Of a stretch of 64,000 bases of DNA, positions 51,742 through 60,676 are shown piece by piece; positions within the stretch are counted from its first letter, which is position 1; every line of letters starts with the position of its first letter. The stretch lies in the NCBI RefSeq assembly GCF_001657485.1, contig NZ_LXFU01000053.1, positions 165,378-229,377 of the forward strand. The letters are read 5' to 3'. A program made the translations under genes and the position numbers. A model generated the notes under the pieces. It worked only from the letters and a program-made list of their open reading frames with translations. It had not been told where the DNA came from and ran no database searches. This stretch comes from Rhizobium sp. WYCCWR10014. GTDB taxonomy: Bacteria > Pseudomonadota > Alphaproteobacteria > Rhizobiales > Rhizobiaceae.

Positions 51742-52319
51742 AAGCGCTCCATCGCTCCTCCGACGCGGGCGAGGAATTTTGCCCGTGTCTCCGGCGTGCA
51801 ATTGTTCATGTCGTAATGGGCGAGGAACGTCACCGGCCTCACCGGATTGATCTGTGCCCTCAGCACGCGCTTGACGATTTTCTTCGGCGGGTTGCCGGCG
51901 GCAAAGGCCCGGAAGGGCGTTGCGCCATAAGTCAGGACGGCTGCGAGCTTGCGGATGTGGCGCAGCCGCGATTCTACCTTGCCGTTGACCAGTTCGAAGG
52001 AAACGCCCGGCAGCCATACGCGGTCGAAATATCCCTTCAGGATCGCCGGAAAGCCGAAGTTCCAGATCGGGGTGCAGATCACCAGCCCCTCGGCCGCCTT
52101 CAACCTTTCGACATGCGATTCCACCAGCCTCCGATTTTCCGGATAGTCGTGATAGACGAGCCGGTCGTGGCGTGAGAGCACCGGATCGAACTGCTCTTCA
52201 TAGAGGTCGCAGGCGTCCACTGTATGCCCGGCCTTCCCAAGGCTCTCGATGGTCTGCCGGTAAAGCGCCTTGCCATAACTTTCCTCGACCGGGTGAGAGT
52301 GGAGGACGAGAACCCTCAT
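51738..52319 (-). CDS. Flavodoxin-fold NAD(P)H oxidoreductase (MdaB/KefF-like)
   Basis: This 193-residue protein of the flavodoxin_2/NAD(P)H-quinone-reductase group starts with VLVLHSHPVEESYGKALY. It has the flavin-binding loop TPIWNFGFPAILKGYFDRV near residue 85 and ends with RVGGAMERF. The ATG at 52319 overlaps the stop of the FAD-linked oxidase gene as ATGA. It probably provides or uses electrons for the upstream oxidase. It is the last gene of the six-gene minus-strand operon. Confidence 0.85.
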   Translation of the reverse strand: MRVLVLHSHPVEESYGKALYRQTIESLGKAGHTVDACDLYEEQFDPVLSRHDRLVYHDYPENRRLVESHVERLKAAEGLVICTPIWNFGFPAILKGYFDRVWLPGVSFELVNGKVESRLRHIRKLAAVLTYGATPFRAFAAGNPPKKIVKRVLRAQINPVRPVTFLAHYDMNNCTPETRAKFLARVGGAMERF

Positions 52320-53725
52320 GAGGCCTCCATCAGGGACGCCAGGCCGGGGAAGAGATAGTTCTTGCCGGCGTTGAAATCGAAATCGGGATTTTCCCAGGCG
52401 ATCATCTTGCCCGGATTGAGCAGGCCCTTCGGATCTGTCTCCTGCTTGAAGGCGAGTTGAACCGCATCGGTGCGCTTCATGCCGCCTTCTTCGAGCGTAT
52501 AGCGGTGCGGGTTGAAGATCGGGCATCCATTGTCCTGGTGGATCTTGATGATCTCCTCCAGTCGCTCTTCGGTGGTATAGCGCACCAGCGGCAGGCCGGA
52601 GCACTGGATCTGGCCGTCGAATTTGATGAATTCTAGGTGACCCGGCACTTCGTCACCGAAAATTTCGACCATCTTCCGGACTTTGGCGACATGATCCGGT
52701 CCGGGATATTGCACCTGCAGATAGGTGAAGCTCGGGTCGACCTTGAGGGCACGCAATGTCGTGTGGTTCCAGGCAAGCTCATAGGCATGCGGGATGCCGC
52801 GCATGCTTTCCACCTTGTCGGAGCGGAACATGATCTCGCCCTTCTGCGCCGCCGTGAAGGCGAGAAAGGCATCCATGGAGTGCGGCGCGATCATCAGCAC
52901 GACGATCGACTGGCCCTGACGGATGTAGGGCTTGTGGCGGGTGAAATAATCGAAAGGAATGGGAGCGGCGATCGGCGCGATCTCCTTGACGAGGATACCG
53001 TTGCATTTCGCCAGCGCGTCGGAGAAGCGCACCGCTTCCATGAAGTCGTCATAGCCCACGAGCACATCGACCCAGTCATAGGCAGGTGCAAGCGGCATCT
53101 CGATCTCGGTGATGATGCCGTTCGTGCCATAGGCGTGGCTCACCTTCTGGAGATCCCAGCCGGTGAGATCGAGGACACGCGGCTCGGCTTCCATGGTGAC
53201 GACGCGCAGGCGCAGGATATTGCCGAGGTCGCGCAAGCCGCCCCAGGTGATCGAGCCGACGCCACCGGAACCGCCAGCGATGAAACCGCCGACCGTCGCC
53301 GTCTGGGCGGTGGAGGGGTGGAAGCGCAGCTCCTGACCGGAATGGGCCTTGGTCTGCTTGTCGAGCTGGGCAAGCACGATGCCCGGCTCGCAGATGACGC
53401 GGCCAGGATGGATCTCCTTGATCTTGTCCATGGCGGCAAGATTGAGAACGATGCCGCCGGAAAGCGGCATGGCCTGGCCGTAATTGCCGGTGCCGGCGCC
53501 ACGCGGCGTGACCGGTACGCCATGGGCATAGGCGACCTTCAGCGTCCGGATGACCTCTTCCTCGGTCTTCGGCGTGACGACGAGATCGGCCGTCACATTG
53601 TCGAGCTGCGCCTTCAGGATCGGCGAGTACCAATAGAAATCCCGGCTCTTCTGGCGAACCAGCGCCGGATTGTCCTCGACGGCGATGCCCTCGAGTTCCT
53701 TTTTGATCTTCTGATAATCGGCCAT
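52316..53725 (-). CDS. FAD-binding oxidoreductase (GlcD/VAO-type FAD-linked oxidase)
   Basis: This 469-residue flavoprotein has the PP-loop FAD domain: VPVTPRGAGTGNYGQAMPLS near residue 70, a glycine-rich IAGGSGGVGSITWGG near residue 145, and GTNGIITEIEMPLAP. The C-terminus has the family ending DPKGLLNPGKMIAWE. It differs from the GlcD-like enzyme at 16973, which keeps the classical IGSEGTLG and GEHGVGTGK motifs. The ATG at 53725 lies 1 base after the amidohydrolase stop. In the operon it follows a deaminase and precedes a flavin reductase, so it may oxidise the deaminated ring or a hydroxyacid derived from it. Confidence 0.85.
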   Translation of the reverse strand: MADYQKIKKELEGIAVEDNPALVRQKSRDFYWYSPILKAQLDNVTADLVVTPKTEEEVIRTLKVAYAHGVPVTPRGAGTGNYGQAMPLSGGIVLNLAAMDKIKEIHPGRVICEPGIVLAQLDKQTKAHSGQELRFHPSTAQTATVGGFIAGGSGGVGSITWGGLRDLGNILRLRVVTMEAEPRVLDLTGWDLQKVSHAYGTNGIITEIEMPLAPAYDWVDVLVGYDDFMEAVRFSDALAKCNGILVKEIAPIAAPIPFDYFTRHKPYIRQGQSIVVLMIAPHSMDAFLAFTAAQKGEIMFRSDKVESMRGIPHAYELAWNHTTLRALKVDPSFTYLQVQYPGPDHVAKVRKMVEIFGDEVPGHLEFIKFDGQIQCSGLPLVRYTTEERLEEIIKIHQDNGCPIFNPHRYTLEEGGMKRTDAVQLAFKQETDPKGLLNPGKMIAWENPDFDFNAGKNYLFPGLASLMEAS

Positions 53726-53726
53726 G

Positions 53727-55040
53727 TCAGGCTCCAACGACGTTATCGAGTTCACGGTAATCCGGCAGGCTGCGGTCGATCACCTTGCCGCGGCGAAGCA
53801 CGACGCGGTCAGCCTGCGGACGGGACAGGAATTCACTCCAGCGCCGCGCGCTGAAGAGCACGAGATCGGCCGGATCGCCAGCGGCGATGCGGCCCTTGTC
53901 CGGCCGTCCGACGATGGCGGCAGGCGAGGTGGTAACGACACGGGCGGCGGTATCTAGCGGATGGTCGAGATGCAGAATCCGCACGGCCTCACGGAAGACC
54001 TCCACTGGATCGAGATCACCATAAGCGTAGAAGGGGTCACGGGTATTGTCGGATGCGACCGCGGTCGCGACGCCGGCGGCGGCTAGCTCCTTGAACAGGG
54101 TGACGCCGCGCCAGCGCGGGGTGCGGCCGGGATAGCGGTCCTGCAGATACATGTTGCACATCGGCAGTGAGATGACCGCGATGCCTGACTTGGCGACCAA
54201 CGCGACGGTGCGTGTGGCGGTGTCTTCGTCCTGGCGGGCGAGCGAGCAGCAATGGCCGGCGGTCACTTTGCCCTCGAACCCGTTGCGCAGCACGGCCTCG
54301 GCGATTGCTTTCAGCGTCTCGGCGCCGCGATCATCCGTCTCGTCCACATGCAGATCGACATCCAGGCCATGCTCCGCGGCAGTCCTGAAGAGCGTGTCGA
54401 GCTGCCAGACGAGCTCCGGCCCCATGCGGGTAACGCCGCCAAGCAGGCCGCCGCTCTGTCTGACCGTTGTGACGAGATCGGCAAAGAAGGTGCTGTCTGC
54501 CATGGCATCCAGCGGGAAGAGGGCGACCGCCTGCAGTGCAATCCTGTCTTTCCAGGCATCCCGGATTTCGGCAAAGACCTCGAAGGATATGCGATGCTGG
54601 GGCGCAAGCGAATCCAGATGCGTGCGGATCAGGCTGGTGCCATGGGCATAGGCAGAGCGGAGCGAGAATTCCATGCGCCGTTTGACGTCTACCGCCGACC
54701 AGTTGGCCTCTCGGTCGGCCCTGACGGCATCGAGCGCGCCCATGAAGCTGCCGTCGGGATTGGCCTGGCGCGGCCAGATATGGCCTTTGTCGAGATGAGT
54801 ATGGATATCGGCAAAACACGGCCAGACCATGCCGTCCTTGAGATCGATCCTGGCATAATCGGCGGGTGCGGCGCCGGCCGGCCGGATGGCTGCAATCATG
54901 CCGTCGCTGATGACGATATCGACCGTGGCCAGCCCTTCCGTGACCGGCACGTCGACAGGCTCGACGGTGACGGCGGGCACTGTCGCATTGCTCAGCACGA
55001 AGCGGGCCGCATTTGGCGGGGATATGAAGGGATAGGTCAT
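53727..55040 (-). CDS. Cytosine deaminase-like amidohydrolase (CodA/AtzC group)
   Basis: This 437-residue metal-dependent hydrolase has the HxH motif at residues 80-82 (ADIHTHLDKGHIW). The next metal/base residues follow in DVDLHVDETDD and TAGHCCSLARQDE, and the catalytic Asp is in ASDNTRDPFYAYG. The pattern matches the cytosine deaminase/isopropylammelide amidohydrolase branch. Its ATG overlaps the permease stop, so it is co-expressed with the transporter. It probably deaminates or opens the imported nitrogen heterocycle. Cytosine itself is possible, but the NitT/TauT-type transporter and creatininase neighbours suggest another ring such as creatinine or a hydantoin. Confidence 0.87.
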   Translation of the reverse strand: MTYPFISPPNAARFVLSNATVPAVTVEPVDVPVTEGLATVDIVISDGMIAAIRPAGAAPADYARIDLKDGMVWPCFADIHTHLDKGHIWPRQANPDGSFMGALDAVRADREANWSAVDVKRRMEFSLRSAYAHGTSLIRTHLDSLAPQHRISFEVFAEIRDAWKDRIALQAVALFPLDAMADSTFFADLVTTVRQSGGLLGGVTRMGPELVWQLDTLFRTAAEHGLDVDLHVDETDDRGAETLKAIAEAVLRNGFEGKVTAGHCCSLARQDEDTATRTVALVAKSGIAVISLPMCNMYLQDRYPGRTPRWRGVTLFKELAAAGVATAVASDNTRDPFYAYGDLDPVEVFREAVRILHLDHPLDTAARVVTTSPAAIVGRPDKGRIAAGDPADLVLFSARRWSEFLSRPQADRVVLRRGKVIDRSLPDYRELDNVVGA

Positions 55041-55879
55041 CAGTTTTCCCGTTTGATGCTGCTCTCATGCCAGCGGTGGAGGCTCAGCCAGGCAATGAGG
55101 GTAGTGAGGCCGAAGATCGCTACGCCAAGCATGGAGAGCATCAAGAGGGCCGCAAAGAGCCGCGGGATGTTCATCCGGTACTGCGCTTCCAGCAGGCGGA
55201 AGGCAAGGCCGGAGCCGGCACCGGCCGAGCCTGCAGCAAATTCAGCGACGACGGCGGCGATCAGCGCAAGCCCGCCGCCGATGCGAAGACCGGTCATGAA
55301 ATAGGGCTGGGCGGCCGGGATCTTCAGATGGATCAGCGTCTGCCAGCGCGAGGCGCCATAGAGCTCGAAGAGGTTGATGAGATTATGATCGACGCTCTTC
55401 AGCCCCTGCACCATGTTCGACAGGATCGGGAAGAATGCGACGAGGAAGGCGCAGATCAGCAGCGCGACCTGCGTCGATGGCGCGTAGATCAGGATCAGCG
55501 GCGAGATCGCCACGATCGGCGTTACCTGCAGGATGACGGCAAGGGGATAGAAGGCAAGCTCGACCCAGCGCGACTGCACGAGAAAGATCGCAAAGCCGAC
55601 GCCGCCGACAAGCGCCAGCATGAGCGACATGAAGGTGATCTTGGTGGTGACCCAGAGGGCAGGGGCAAGCGTACCCCAATCCGTCACGAAGGCGTTTGCC
55701 ACAGCGGCCGGTCCTGGCAGGATATAGGGCGGCACGCCGGACAGTTTCACATAGGCGTACCAGACGAGGATCAACAGCGCGATGACGAGGAAGGGGATGG
55801 CGATGCGCAGCGCAAGATCGCGGCGCCTTGCGCTTGCGGTACCCTTAACGAGCGGCGATTTGTCTGTTTCGTCACTCAT
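55040..55879 (-). CDS. ABC transporter permease, NitT/TauT type (SsuC/ThiX-like)
   Basis: This 279-residue permease has about six membrane segments. The start GVPPYILPGPAAVANAF is typical of the NitT/TauT family. The ATPase-contact loop ELYGASRWQTLIHLKIPAA lies near residue 195 and RIGGGLALIAAVVAEF follows. Its ATG at 55879 shares a base with the ATPase stop (TGATG). Its end overlaps the amidohydrolase start. Confidence 0.9.
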   Translation of the reverse strand: MSDETDKSPLVKGTASARRRDLALRIAIPFLVIALLILVWYAYVKLSGVPPYILPGPAAVANAFVTDWGTLAPALWVTTKITFMSLMLALVGGVGFAIFLVQSRWVELAFYPLAVILQVTPIVAISPLILIYAPSTQVALLICAFLVAFFPILSNMVQGLKSVDHNLINLFELYGASRWQTLIHLKIPAAQPYFMTGLRIGGGLALIAAVVAEFAAGSAGAGSGLAFRLLEAQYRMNIPRLFAALLMLSMLGVAIFGLTTLIAWLSLHRWHESSIKREN

Positions 55880-56718
55880 CAATGATCCCCTGCCGAATTG
55901 ATCGCCCCGATCAGCGAATGCGATACCGTTTCGCAGGCCTTGCGGTATTCTTCCGAGGTCCGGTAGTGCGCGTCGCGTTCGAGGCTGGTGATCAACGGGA
56001 CGTCGGCATGCACGCGCCCGGGCCTTGCCTTCATCACGACGATGCGGTTCGAGAGATAGGCGGACTCGAAGACCGAATGCGTCACGAAAATCACCGTAAT
56101 GCCGGTCGCCTTCCACAGCCGCAGCACGTCATCGTTGAGCTTCTGGCGGGTGATCTCATCGAGCGCAGCGAAAGGCTCGTCCATCAGCAGCAGCTTCGGC
56201 TTCGTCACCAGCGCACGGGCGATCGAGACGCGCATCTTCATGCCGCCGGATAGTTCGCGTGGATAGGCCTTGGCAAAATCCTGAAGGCCGACGGTGGTCA
56301 GTACTTCCATGATCTGATCATGCGCGGCTGTCTTCGAAACGCCCCTCAACCTCAGCGGCAGATGGACATTGTCGAACACGTTCTTCCAGGGCATCAACGT
56401 CGGCTCCTGGAAGACAAAGCCGATATCGCCCTCCGGCAGGCCCTTCGAATTGATGCGCGAACTCGGCCAGTCGATCGTTCCAGAGGTGACATCGCCGAGA
56501 CCGGCGATGATGCGCAGCGCCGTCGACTTGCCGCAGCCGGAAGGGCCGAGCAGGCTGACGAACTCGCCGCTTTCCACCGTGAGCGCCATGTTCGAAAGGG
56601 CGACAGTGCCGCTGGAAAAGACCTTCGAGACCGACTGCATGATAACAAGCGGCCGCTTGCGCGTCTCTTTCGGGGATACCGCCTGGGCTTCTGCTGGGAG
56701 CATTGCTGTCTCGTTCAT
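55879..56718 (-). CDS. ABC transporter ATPase, NitT/TauT type
   Basis: This 279-residue ATPase has Walker A LLGPSGCGKSTALRIIAGL near residue 58, Q-loop FVFQEPTLMPWKNVFDNV, signature LSGGMKMRVSIARALV and Walker B LLLMDEPFAALDEITR. The VTHSVFESAYLSNRIVVM H-loop follows. I chose the ATG at 56718. Upstream in-frame starts are non-ATG and add no conserved sequence, and neither site has a strong ribosome sequence. It pairs with the permease downstream and the binding protein upstream. Confidence 0.88.
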   Translation of the reverse strand: MNETAMLPAEAQAVSPKETRKRPLVIMQSVSKVFSSGTVALSNMALTVESGEFVSLLGPSGCGKSTALRIIAGLGDVTSGTIDWPSSRINSKGLPEGDIGFVFQEPTLMPWKNVFDNVHLPLRLRGVSKTAAHDQIMEVLTTVGLQDFAKAYPRELSGGMKMRVSIARALVTKPKLLLMDEPFAALDEITRQKLNDDVLRLWKATGITVIFVTHSVFESAYLSNRIVVMKARPGRVHADVPLITSLERDAHYRTSEEYRKACETVSHSLIGAINSAGDH

Positions 56719-56776
56719 GCGGGAGGATACGGCCCGCCACGTCCTCAATGGCGGACCAGGAGAGCCGTCGGTCGGC

Positions 56777-57793
56777 CTACTTCTTCAATGCCATTCCGGC
56801 GCCCTTGCAGACGAACTTCGTCGTGAAGGCCTTGGTGTAATCGGTATCGGCCTTGAACACCCTGATGGCGGTCATCTCGTCGAAGAACTTCTTGTAATGG
56901 GCGTCGGTGATGCAGCCGATGCCCTTGTCGAGGCTGTCACCGGATTCGATGATGCCGTATTCCTTCATCTTGGTGATCGAATAAGCGATCTGGCCGTCCG
57001 TTATCTCAGGATTGTCCTTCTTGATCAGCGCGTTCGCCTTGGCGTTGTCGCCGTAAAGGTAGTTGTACCAGCCCTCGATCGAAGCATCGACGAAGCGCTG
57101 CACGACGTCGGACTTGCCGTCGATCATTGCCTGCGTCGTCGTGATCATCGTCGAATAGGGCGAGTAGCCGTTATCGGCGAGCAGGAAGACCTTCGGCTCG
57201 AAGCCTGCCTGCTTCTGGATCTCGTAGGGTTCGGATGTCAGGTAGCCCTGCTGGGCAGACTCCTTGTCTGCGAGGAAGGGCGCAGGACTGAAGTTATAGG
57301 GCTTGTACTGCTCGTCCTTGAAGCCTTTGAAATTAGCCTTCATCCATTCGAAATAGGTGAGATAGCCGTCCTTGCTGAGGAACAGCGTTTTCAGCTTGGC
57401 GAGATCCTCGAACTTGTCGACGCCATTGTCCGGATGGGCGATCAGCACCTGCGGATCCTTTTGGAAGATCGCGGCGACATCGACCAGCGGAATGCCCTGC
57501 TCGACGGCGGATATTTCGCCCTGCGGGCCGCCCATGTAGAAATCGAGCTTGCCGGAGATCAAGAGCGCGCTGTTTGCAGCATTCGGGCCGCCCTGGACGA
57601 TTGTGACGTCGAGGCCGTATTTTGCATAGGTGCCGTCGGCGACGGCTTGGTAGAAGCCGCCATGTTCCGCCTGGGCAAGCCAGTTCGTCCCGTAGCTCAC
57701 CTTGTCGAGGGCAAGCGCCGGCGAGGCGGCGGCAAGCATCGAGGCGAAGCCGAGGCAGCTCAGGAATTGCGTCTTCATCAGTGCTTTCAACAT
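56777..57793 (-). CDS. ABC transporter substrate-binding protein, NMT1/THI5-like (NitT/TauT type)
   Basis: This 338-residue periplasmic protein has a signal peptide ending near SPALALD. The mature start KVSYGTNWLAQAEHGGFYQA is the NMT1/THI5-like pattern also found in pyrimidine-precursor and riboflavin-binding proteins of this class. GGPNAANSALLISGKLDFYM and TSEPYEIQKQAGFEPKVFLL follow. The ATG at 57793 has GGGGAA upstream and starts the signal peptide. It is the first gene of the operon and is divergent from the LysR gene. Related proteins bind small planar nitrogen compounds, which agrees with the downstream deaminase. Confidence 0.88.
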   Translation of the reverse strand: MLKALMKTQFLSCLGFASMLAAASPALALDKVSYGTNWLAQAEHGGFYQAVADGTYAKYGLDVTIVQGGPNAANSALLISGKLDFYMGGPQGEISAVEQGIPLVDVAAIFQKDPQVLIAHPDNGVDKFEDLAKLKTLFLSKDGYLTYFEWMKANFKGFKDEQYKPYNFSPAPFLADKESAQQGYLTSEPYEIQKQAGFEPKVFLLADNGYSPYSTMITTTQAMIDGKSDVVQRFVDASIEGWYNYLYGDNAKANALIKKDNPEITDGQIAYSITKMKEYGIIESGDSLDKGIGCITDAHYKKFFDEMTAIRVFKADTDYTKAFTTKFVCKGAGMALKK

Positions 57794-57937
57794 GGTCGGC
57801 AGTTCCCCTTTTTGGCCGAGGGACGCCTTGCTCGGCTCCCTTTTAAGGGAATTTGAGCCATTGCCATGCGCTTTGAAAAGCATCAAAATTCGTGCGCATT
57901 GATGCCTTTTCGGCATCTCTGGGAAAGCTGAAGATAA

Positions 57938-57956
57938 TTTGTGCGTCCTGCGCAAA
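57938..57956. promoter_or_regulatory. Candidate LysR operator (TTTGTGC-N5-GCGCAAA)
   Basis: TTTGTGCGTCCTGCGCAAA is an inverted repeat with one mismatch per 7-bp arm. It lies in the 183-base region between the divergent LysR and binding-protein genes, about 20 bases from the LysR start, where autoregulatory LysR sites are usual. A separate GATGCC-N5-GGCATC hairpin is at 57901-57917. Confidence 0.45.
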
Positions 57957-57976
57957 ATTTATGCATTGGAGAGATC

Positions 57977-58966
57977 ATGTTGCACTCCAGACGCCTTCTT
58001 TACATCAACGAGATCGCCCGTTGCGGTTCGATCCGCAAGGCGGCCGCGCGCCTCAATGTTGCGTCATCGGCGGTCAACAGGCAGATTTTGGCGCTGGAGG
58101 AGGAGATCGGAGCGCCGCTTTTCGAGCGGCTGCCGCGTGGCTTGCGGCTGACAGCTGCCGGCGAACTCTGCATCGAGCATATTCGCGACGTGCTGAAGAA
58201 TTACGAGCGCCTGGAGGGGCGCATCCGCAGCCTCAAGATGCAGCAGGCGGGGAAGGTGCGCATGGTGACGACCGTTGGGCTTGCCGCCGGGCCGCTGCCC
58301 GAAATCATCGCGCGTTTTCTTTCAGAACATCCGCGCGTCTTCGTCCAGCTGCGCAACGACACCGGCGGCACGACGGCCAGCCCCGTTGTATCCGGCGAAG
58401 TGGATATCGGTCTCGGATTCAACATCCCCGCCACGCCCGGCATCCGCACGCTCGGAAATTTCGACATCCCGATCGGTGTCGTGCTGCCACCGGGGCATCA
58501 CCTGATCGGTCCCGGACCGATCAACCTCGCCGATGTCACCCAGGAAAAACTGGTTCTGGCGCAGCCGGGCACCAGTCTGCGCGAGGTGATCAATCTTGCT
58601 TTTGCGCGCCTGCCCATCTCGGTCGAGCCGGTGCTGGAAACCAACGCATCGGAGATGCTGAAACAGCTCGTCAAATGCGGCACGGGGCTGACGCTGCTCA
58701 ATCCGCTTGACGTCATCACCGAATGCCGGCGCGGTGAACTTGTCTTCCGGCCGATCGCCGAGCCGCATGCGCGTTACCAGCAGATGAAGCTGTTTGCCCG
58801 CGCCCGCGCGCCCCTCGACGCGGCCACCAGCCTTTTCGTCGAATATCTGCTCGCCGAACTGCTCGGCCTGGTGCAGGAATTGCAGGCCAAAGGCCATATC
58901 CCCCCGGATGTGAAACCGGCCGCTGAGCCTATTTCACATAGAGATTCGAAAGCGGATACGCCTTGA
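57977..58966 (+). CDS. LysR-family transcriptional regulator
   Basis: This 329-residue regulator has the LysR winged helix at residues 5-62 (RRLLYINEIARCGSIRKAAA, then LNVASSAVNRQILALEEEIG, PLFERLPRG) and a two-lobed inducer domain with VRMVTTVGLAAGPLPEII and LETNASEMLKQLVKCGTGLT. The ATG at 57977 has GGAG five bases upstream. It is divergent from the transporter/deaminase operon, the classical arrangement for control of a catabolic operon by its substrate. Its 3' end overlaps the convergent creatininase-like gene by 38 bases. Confidence 0.9.
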   Translation: MLHSRRLLYINEIARCGSIRKAAARLNVASSAVNRQILALEEEIGAPLFERLPRGLRLTAAGELCIEHIRDVLKNYERLEGRIRSLKMQQAGKVRMVTTVGLAAGPLPEIIARFLSEHPRVFVQLRNDTGGTTASPVVSGEVDIGLGFNIPATPGIRTLGNFDIPIGVVLPPGHHLIGPGPINLADVTQEKLVLAQPGTSLREVINLAFARLPISVEPVLETNASEMLKQLVKCGTGLTLLNPLDVITECRRGELVFRPIAEPHARYQQMKLFARARAPLDAATSLFVEYLLAELLGLVQELQAKGHIPPDVKPAAEPISHRDSKADTP

Positions 58967-59726
58967 GATCCTGCAGCAGCTCGACAAACCCCTTGACCTG
59001 ATGGCGGCAGATCGCCTCGCCCTTTTCGGCTGTGGCGATCGAGGCATCGCCGACCACGCCAAAGGGATTGAGGTCATGCGCGATCCAGGCCAGCGAATGC
59101 GGCGGCAGAGGCTGAAGAAATTTGGATTGCTCCCGCATCCCTTCGGCCTTCGAGGCGAAGTTTTGGGCCTTGTCCATGCGCACCAGTTCGGGGCGGAAGT
59201 GCAGCATCAACGACGTCTCGACATCGCCGCCGTGGATGCCGTATTTGCTCTCGTGATCGCCGACCATGCCTTCCGGATGACCGAAACGGCCCCATTGCGT
59301 GGAGACCACCGCCATCTGATAGCGCACGCGCAGTTCGCGCGCGACGATGCTCATGATGTCGACATTGCCGCCGTGGGAATTGACGATCACCATCTTCCGC
59401 AGCCCGGCTTCGGCAACCTTTGCGCCGATCGCCGTCCAGACGGGGATGAGCAGCTCGGCACTGAGCGACAGCGTACCGGGGCCGTAGATGTGTTCGTTGG
59501 CCTTGCCGATCTCCTGTGTCGGAAGGACCAGGATATCCAGATCCTCCGGCCGCTGCCTCTTCAGCTCCGCCAGCATGCCGGTCGCGATGGCGACATCCGT
59601 TGCGATCGGCAGATGCGGACCGTGCTGTTCCGTCGAGGCAATAGGCAGAACGGCAACGGTGGTCTCGGGGGAGAGGCTGGCAAAATCATATGTATTGAGC
59701 TCGTTCCAGTAAAACGGCGTGGGCAT
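58929..59726 (-). CDS. Creatininase-family amidohydrolase
   Basis: This 265-residue enzyme of the creatininase family (creatinine amidohydrolase, MftE, FAPy deformylase) has the metal motif STEQHGPHLPIATDVAIA near residue 33 with Glu, His and Asp ligands, then VNSHGGNVDIM near residue 115 and the second metal set in GIHGGDVETSLML near residue 175. The ATG at 59726 has GGGGAAG upstream. A longer frame extends to 59924 but lacks family sequence. Gene context (LysR, transporter, cytosine-deaminase-like enzyme) suggests hydrolysis of a cyclic amide such as creatinine or a relative. Family is sure, substrate is not. Confidence 0.87.
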   Translation of the reverse strand: MPTPFYWNELNTYDFASLSPETTVAVLPIASTEQHGPHLPIATDVAIATGMLAELKRQRPEDLDILVLPTQEIGKANEHIYGPGTLSLSAELLIPVWTAIGAKVAEAGLRKMVIVNSHGGNVDIMSIVARELRVRYQMAVVSTQWGRFGHPEGMVGDHESKYGIHGGDVETSLMLHFRPELVRMDKAQNFASKAEGMREQSKFLQPLPPHSLAWIAHDLNPFGVVGDASIATAEKGEAICRHQVKGFVELLQDLKAYPLSNLYVK

Positions 59727-60040
59727 GCGGTCTTCCCCTTTCGTCACCTGCTTCGATAGGCAGTAGGGAATAATGATGAGCCCGAAAAGCATCATTTTTT
59801 GCGCATGGCGCTGCTTTTTTTCGCGCGCATCGGCGCGCGTTGCTCCGCTGACTTCAGCATCCAAGCCAACTTTTGTTGAAGTTGTGGCTCGCGGCATCTT
59901 ATGACCGCGGCTCGGGGAATTCATGAGCCAGATCGATAACCGTATGCAACGGAAGGGGTCTAATCAGAAGGCAGAGTTGCACTACCTCAGCAGACGGCGT
60001 TGACGCGCGCCCATGTCCAACGAGCAAGGTGGAACAGTTC
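59727..60040. other. Promoter region between creatininase-like gene and paoA
   Basis: This 314-base stretch must hold the start signals of the divergent creatininase-like and paoABC genes. I see no reading frame with gene-like features and no clear operator palindrome. A/T-rich sequence at about 59760-59800 is the likely promoter area for the minus-strand gene. Confidence 0.4.
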
Positions 60041-60676
60041 ATGCCAAGCCAGATACAACTGGAACTTTCCCGTCGAGATCTACTTATCTCGTCGGCCGCA
60101 ACGATTGCGGTCACCGGAGCCGTCGCGCCCGCGGCGGCACAGTCCCCAGGAAATGACATGGCCTATACATCGAAAGTTTCTTTCGCGGTTAACGGCGAGA
60201 ACCGCGATCTCGAGGTCGACAATAGAACGTCGCTGCTCGACGCGCTGCGCGAGCACCTGCATCTGACCGGCACGAAAAAGGGCTGCGACCACGGCCAATG
60301 CGGCGCATGCACCGTCATGGTCGACGGCCACCGCATCAATTCCTGCCTGACACTGGCGGTCATGCACGAAGGCGATCAAATCACCACGATCGAGGGCCTC
60401 GGTCAGCCTGAAAACCTTCATCCGATGCAGGCGGCCTTCGTCAAGCATGACGGCTTCCAGTGCGGCTATTGCACGCCGGGACAGATCTGTTCCTCCGTGG
60501 CGGTGCTCGAGGAGATCAAGGCGAACATACCGAGCCACGTCACCGGCGATCTTACGGCTCAGGCGGCCGTCACTGCGGCCGAGATCCGCGAACGCATGAG
60601 CGGTAACATCTGTCGATGCGGCGCCTATTCCAACATTATCGATGCCATTTCGGAAGTCGCGGGGATTAAAGCATGA
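60041..60676 (+). CDS. paoA: Periplasmic aldehyde oxidoreductase, [2Fe-2S] subunit (PaoA-like)
   Basis: This 211-residue small subunit of a xanthine-oxidase-family enzyme has two [2Fe-2S] clusters. The plant-type motif GCDHGQCGACTVMVDG is near residue 85. The second motif has CGYC near residue 145 and ICRCGAYSNI near residue 192. The N-terminus SRRDLLISSAATIAVTGA is a twin-arginine signal, as in E. coli PaoA (YagT), so the complex should be exported folded. I prefer the ATG at 60041, though a GTG at 60029 is also possible. It is first in paoABC and its stop overlaps the paoB start. Confidence 0.88.
   Translation: MPSQIQLELSRRDLLISSAATIAVTGAVAPAAAQSPGNDMAYTSKVSFAVNGENRDLEVDNRTSLLDALREHLHLTGTKKGCDHGQCGACTVMVDGHRINSCLTLAVMHEGDQITTIEGLGQPENLHPMQAAFVKHDGFQCGYCTPGQICSSVAVLEEIKANIPSHVTGDLTAQAAVTAAEIRERMSGNICRCGAYSNIIDAISEVAGIKA

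Noticed and set aside
52637..53854. 405-codon open frame opposite the FAD-linked oxidase gene
   Set aside because: Rich in Asp/His/Arg as typical for antisense high-GC frames, without family motifs. The minus-strand oxidase is convincing.
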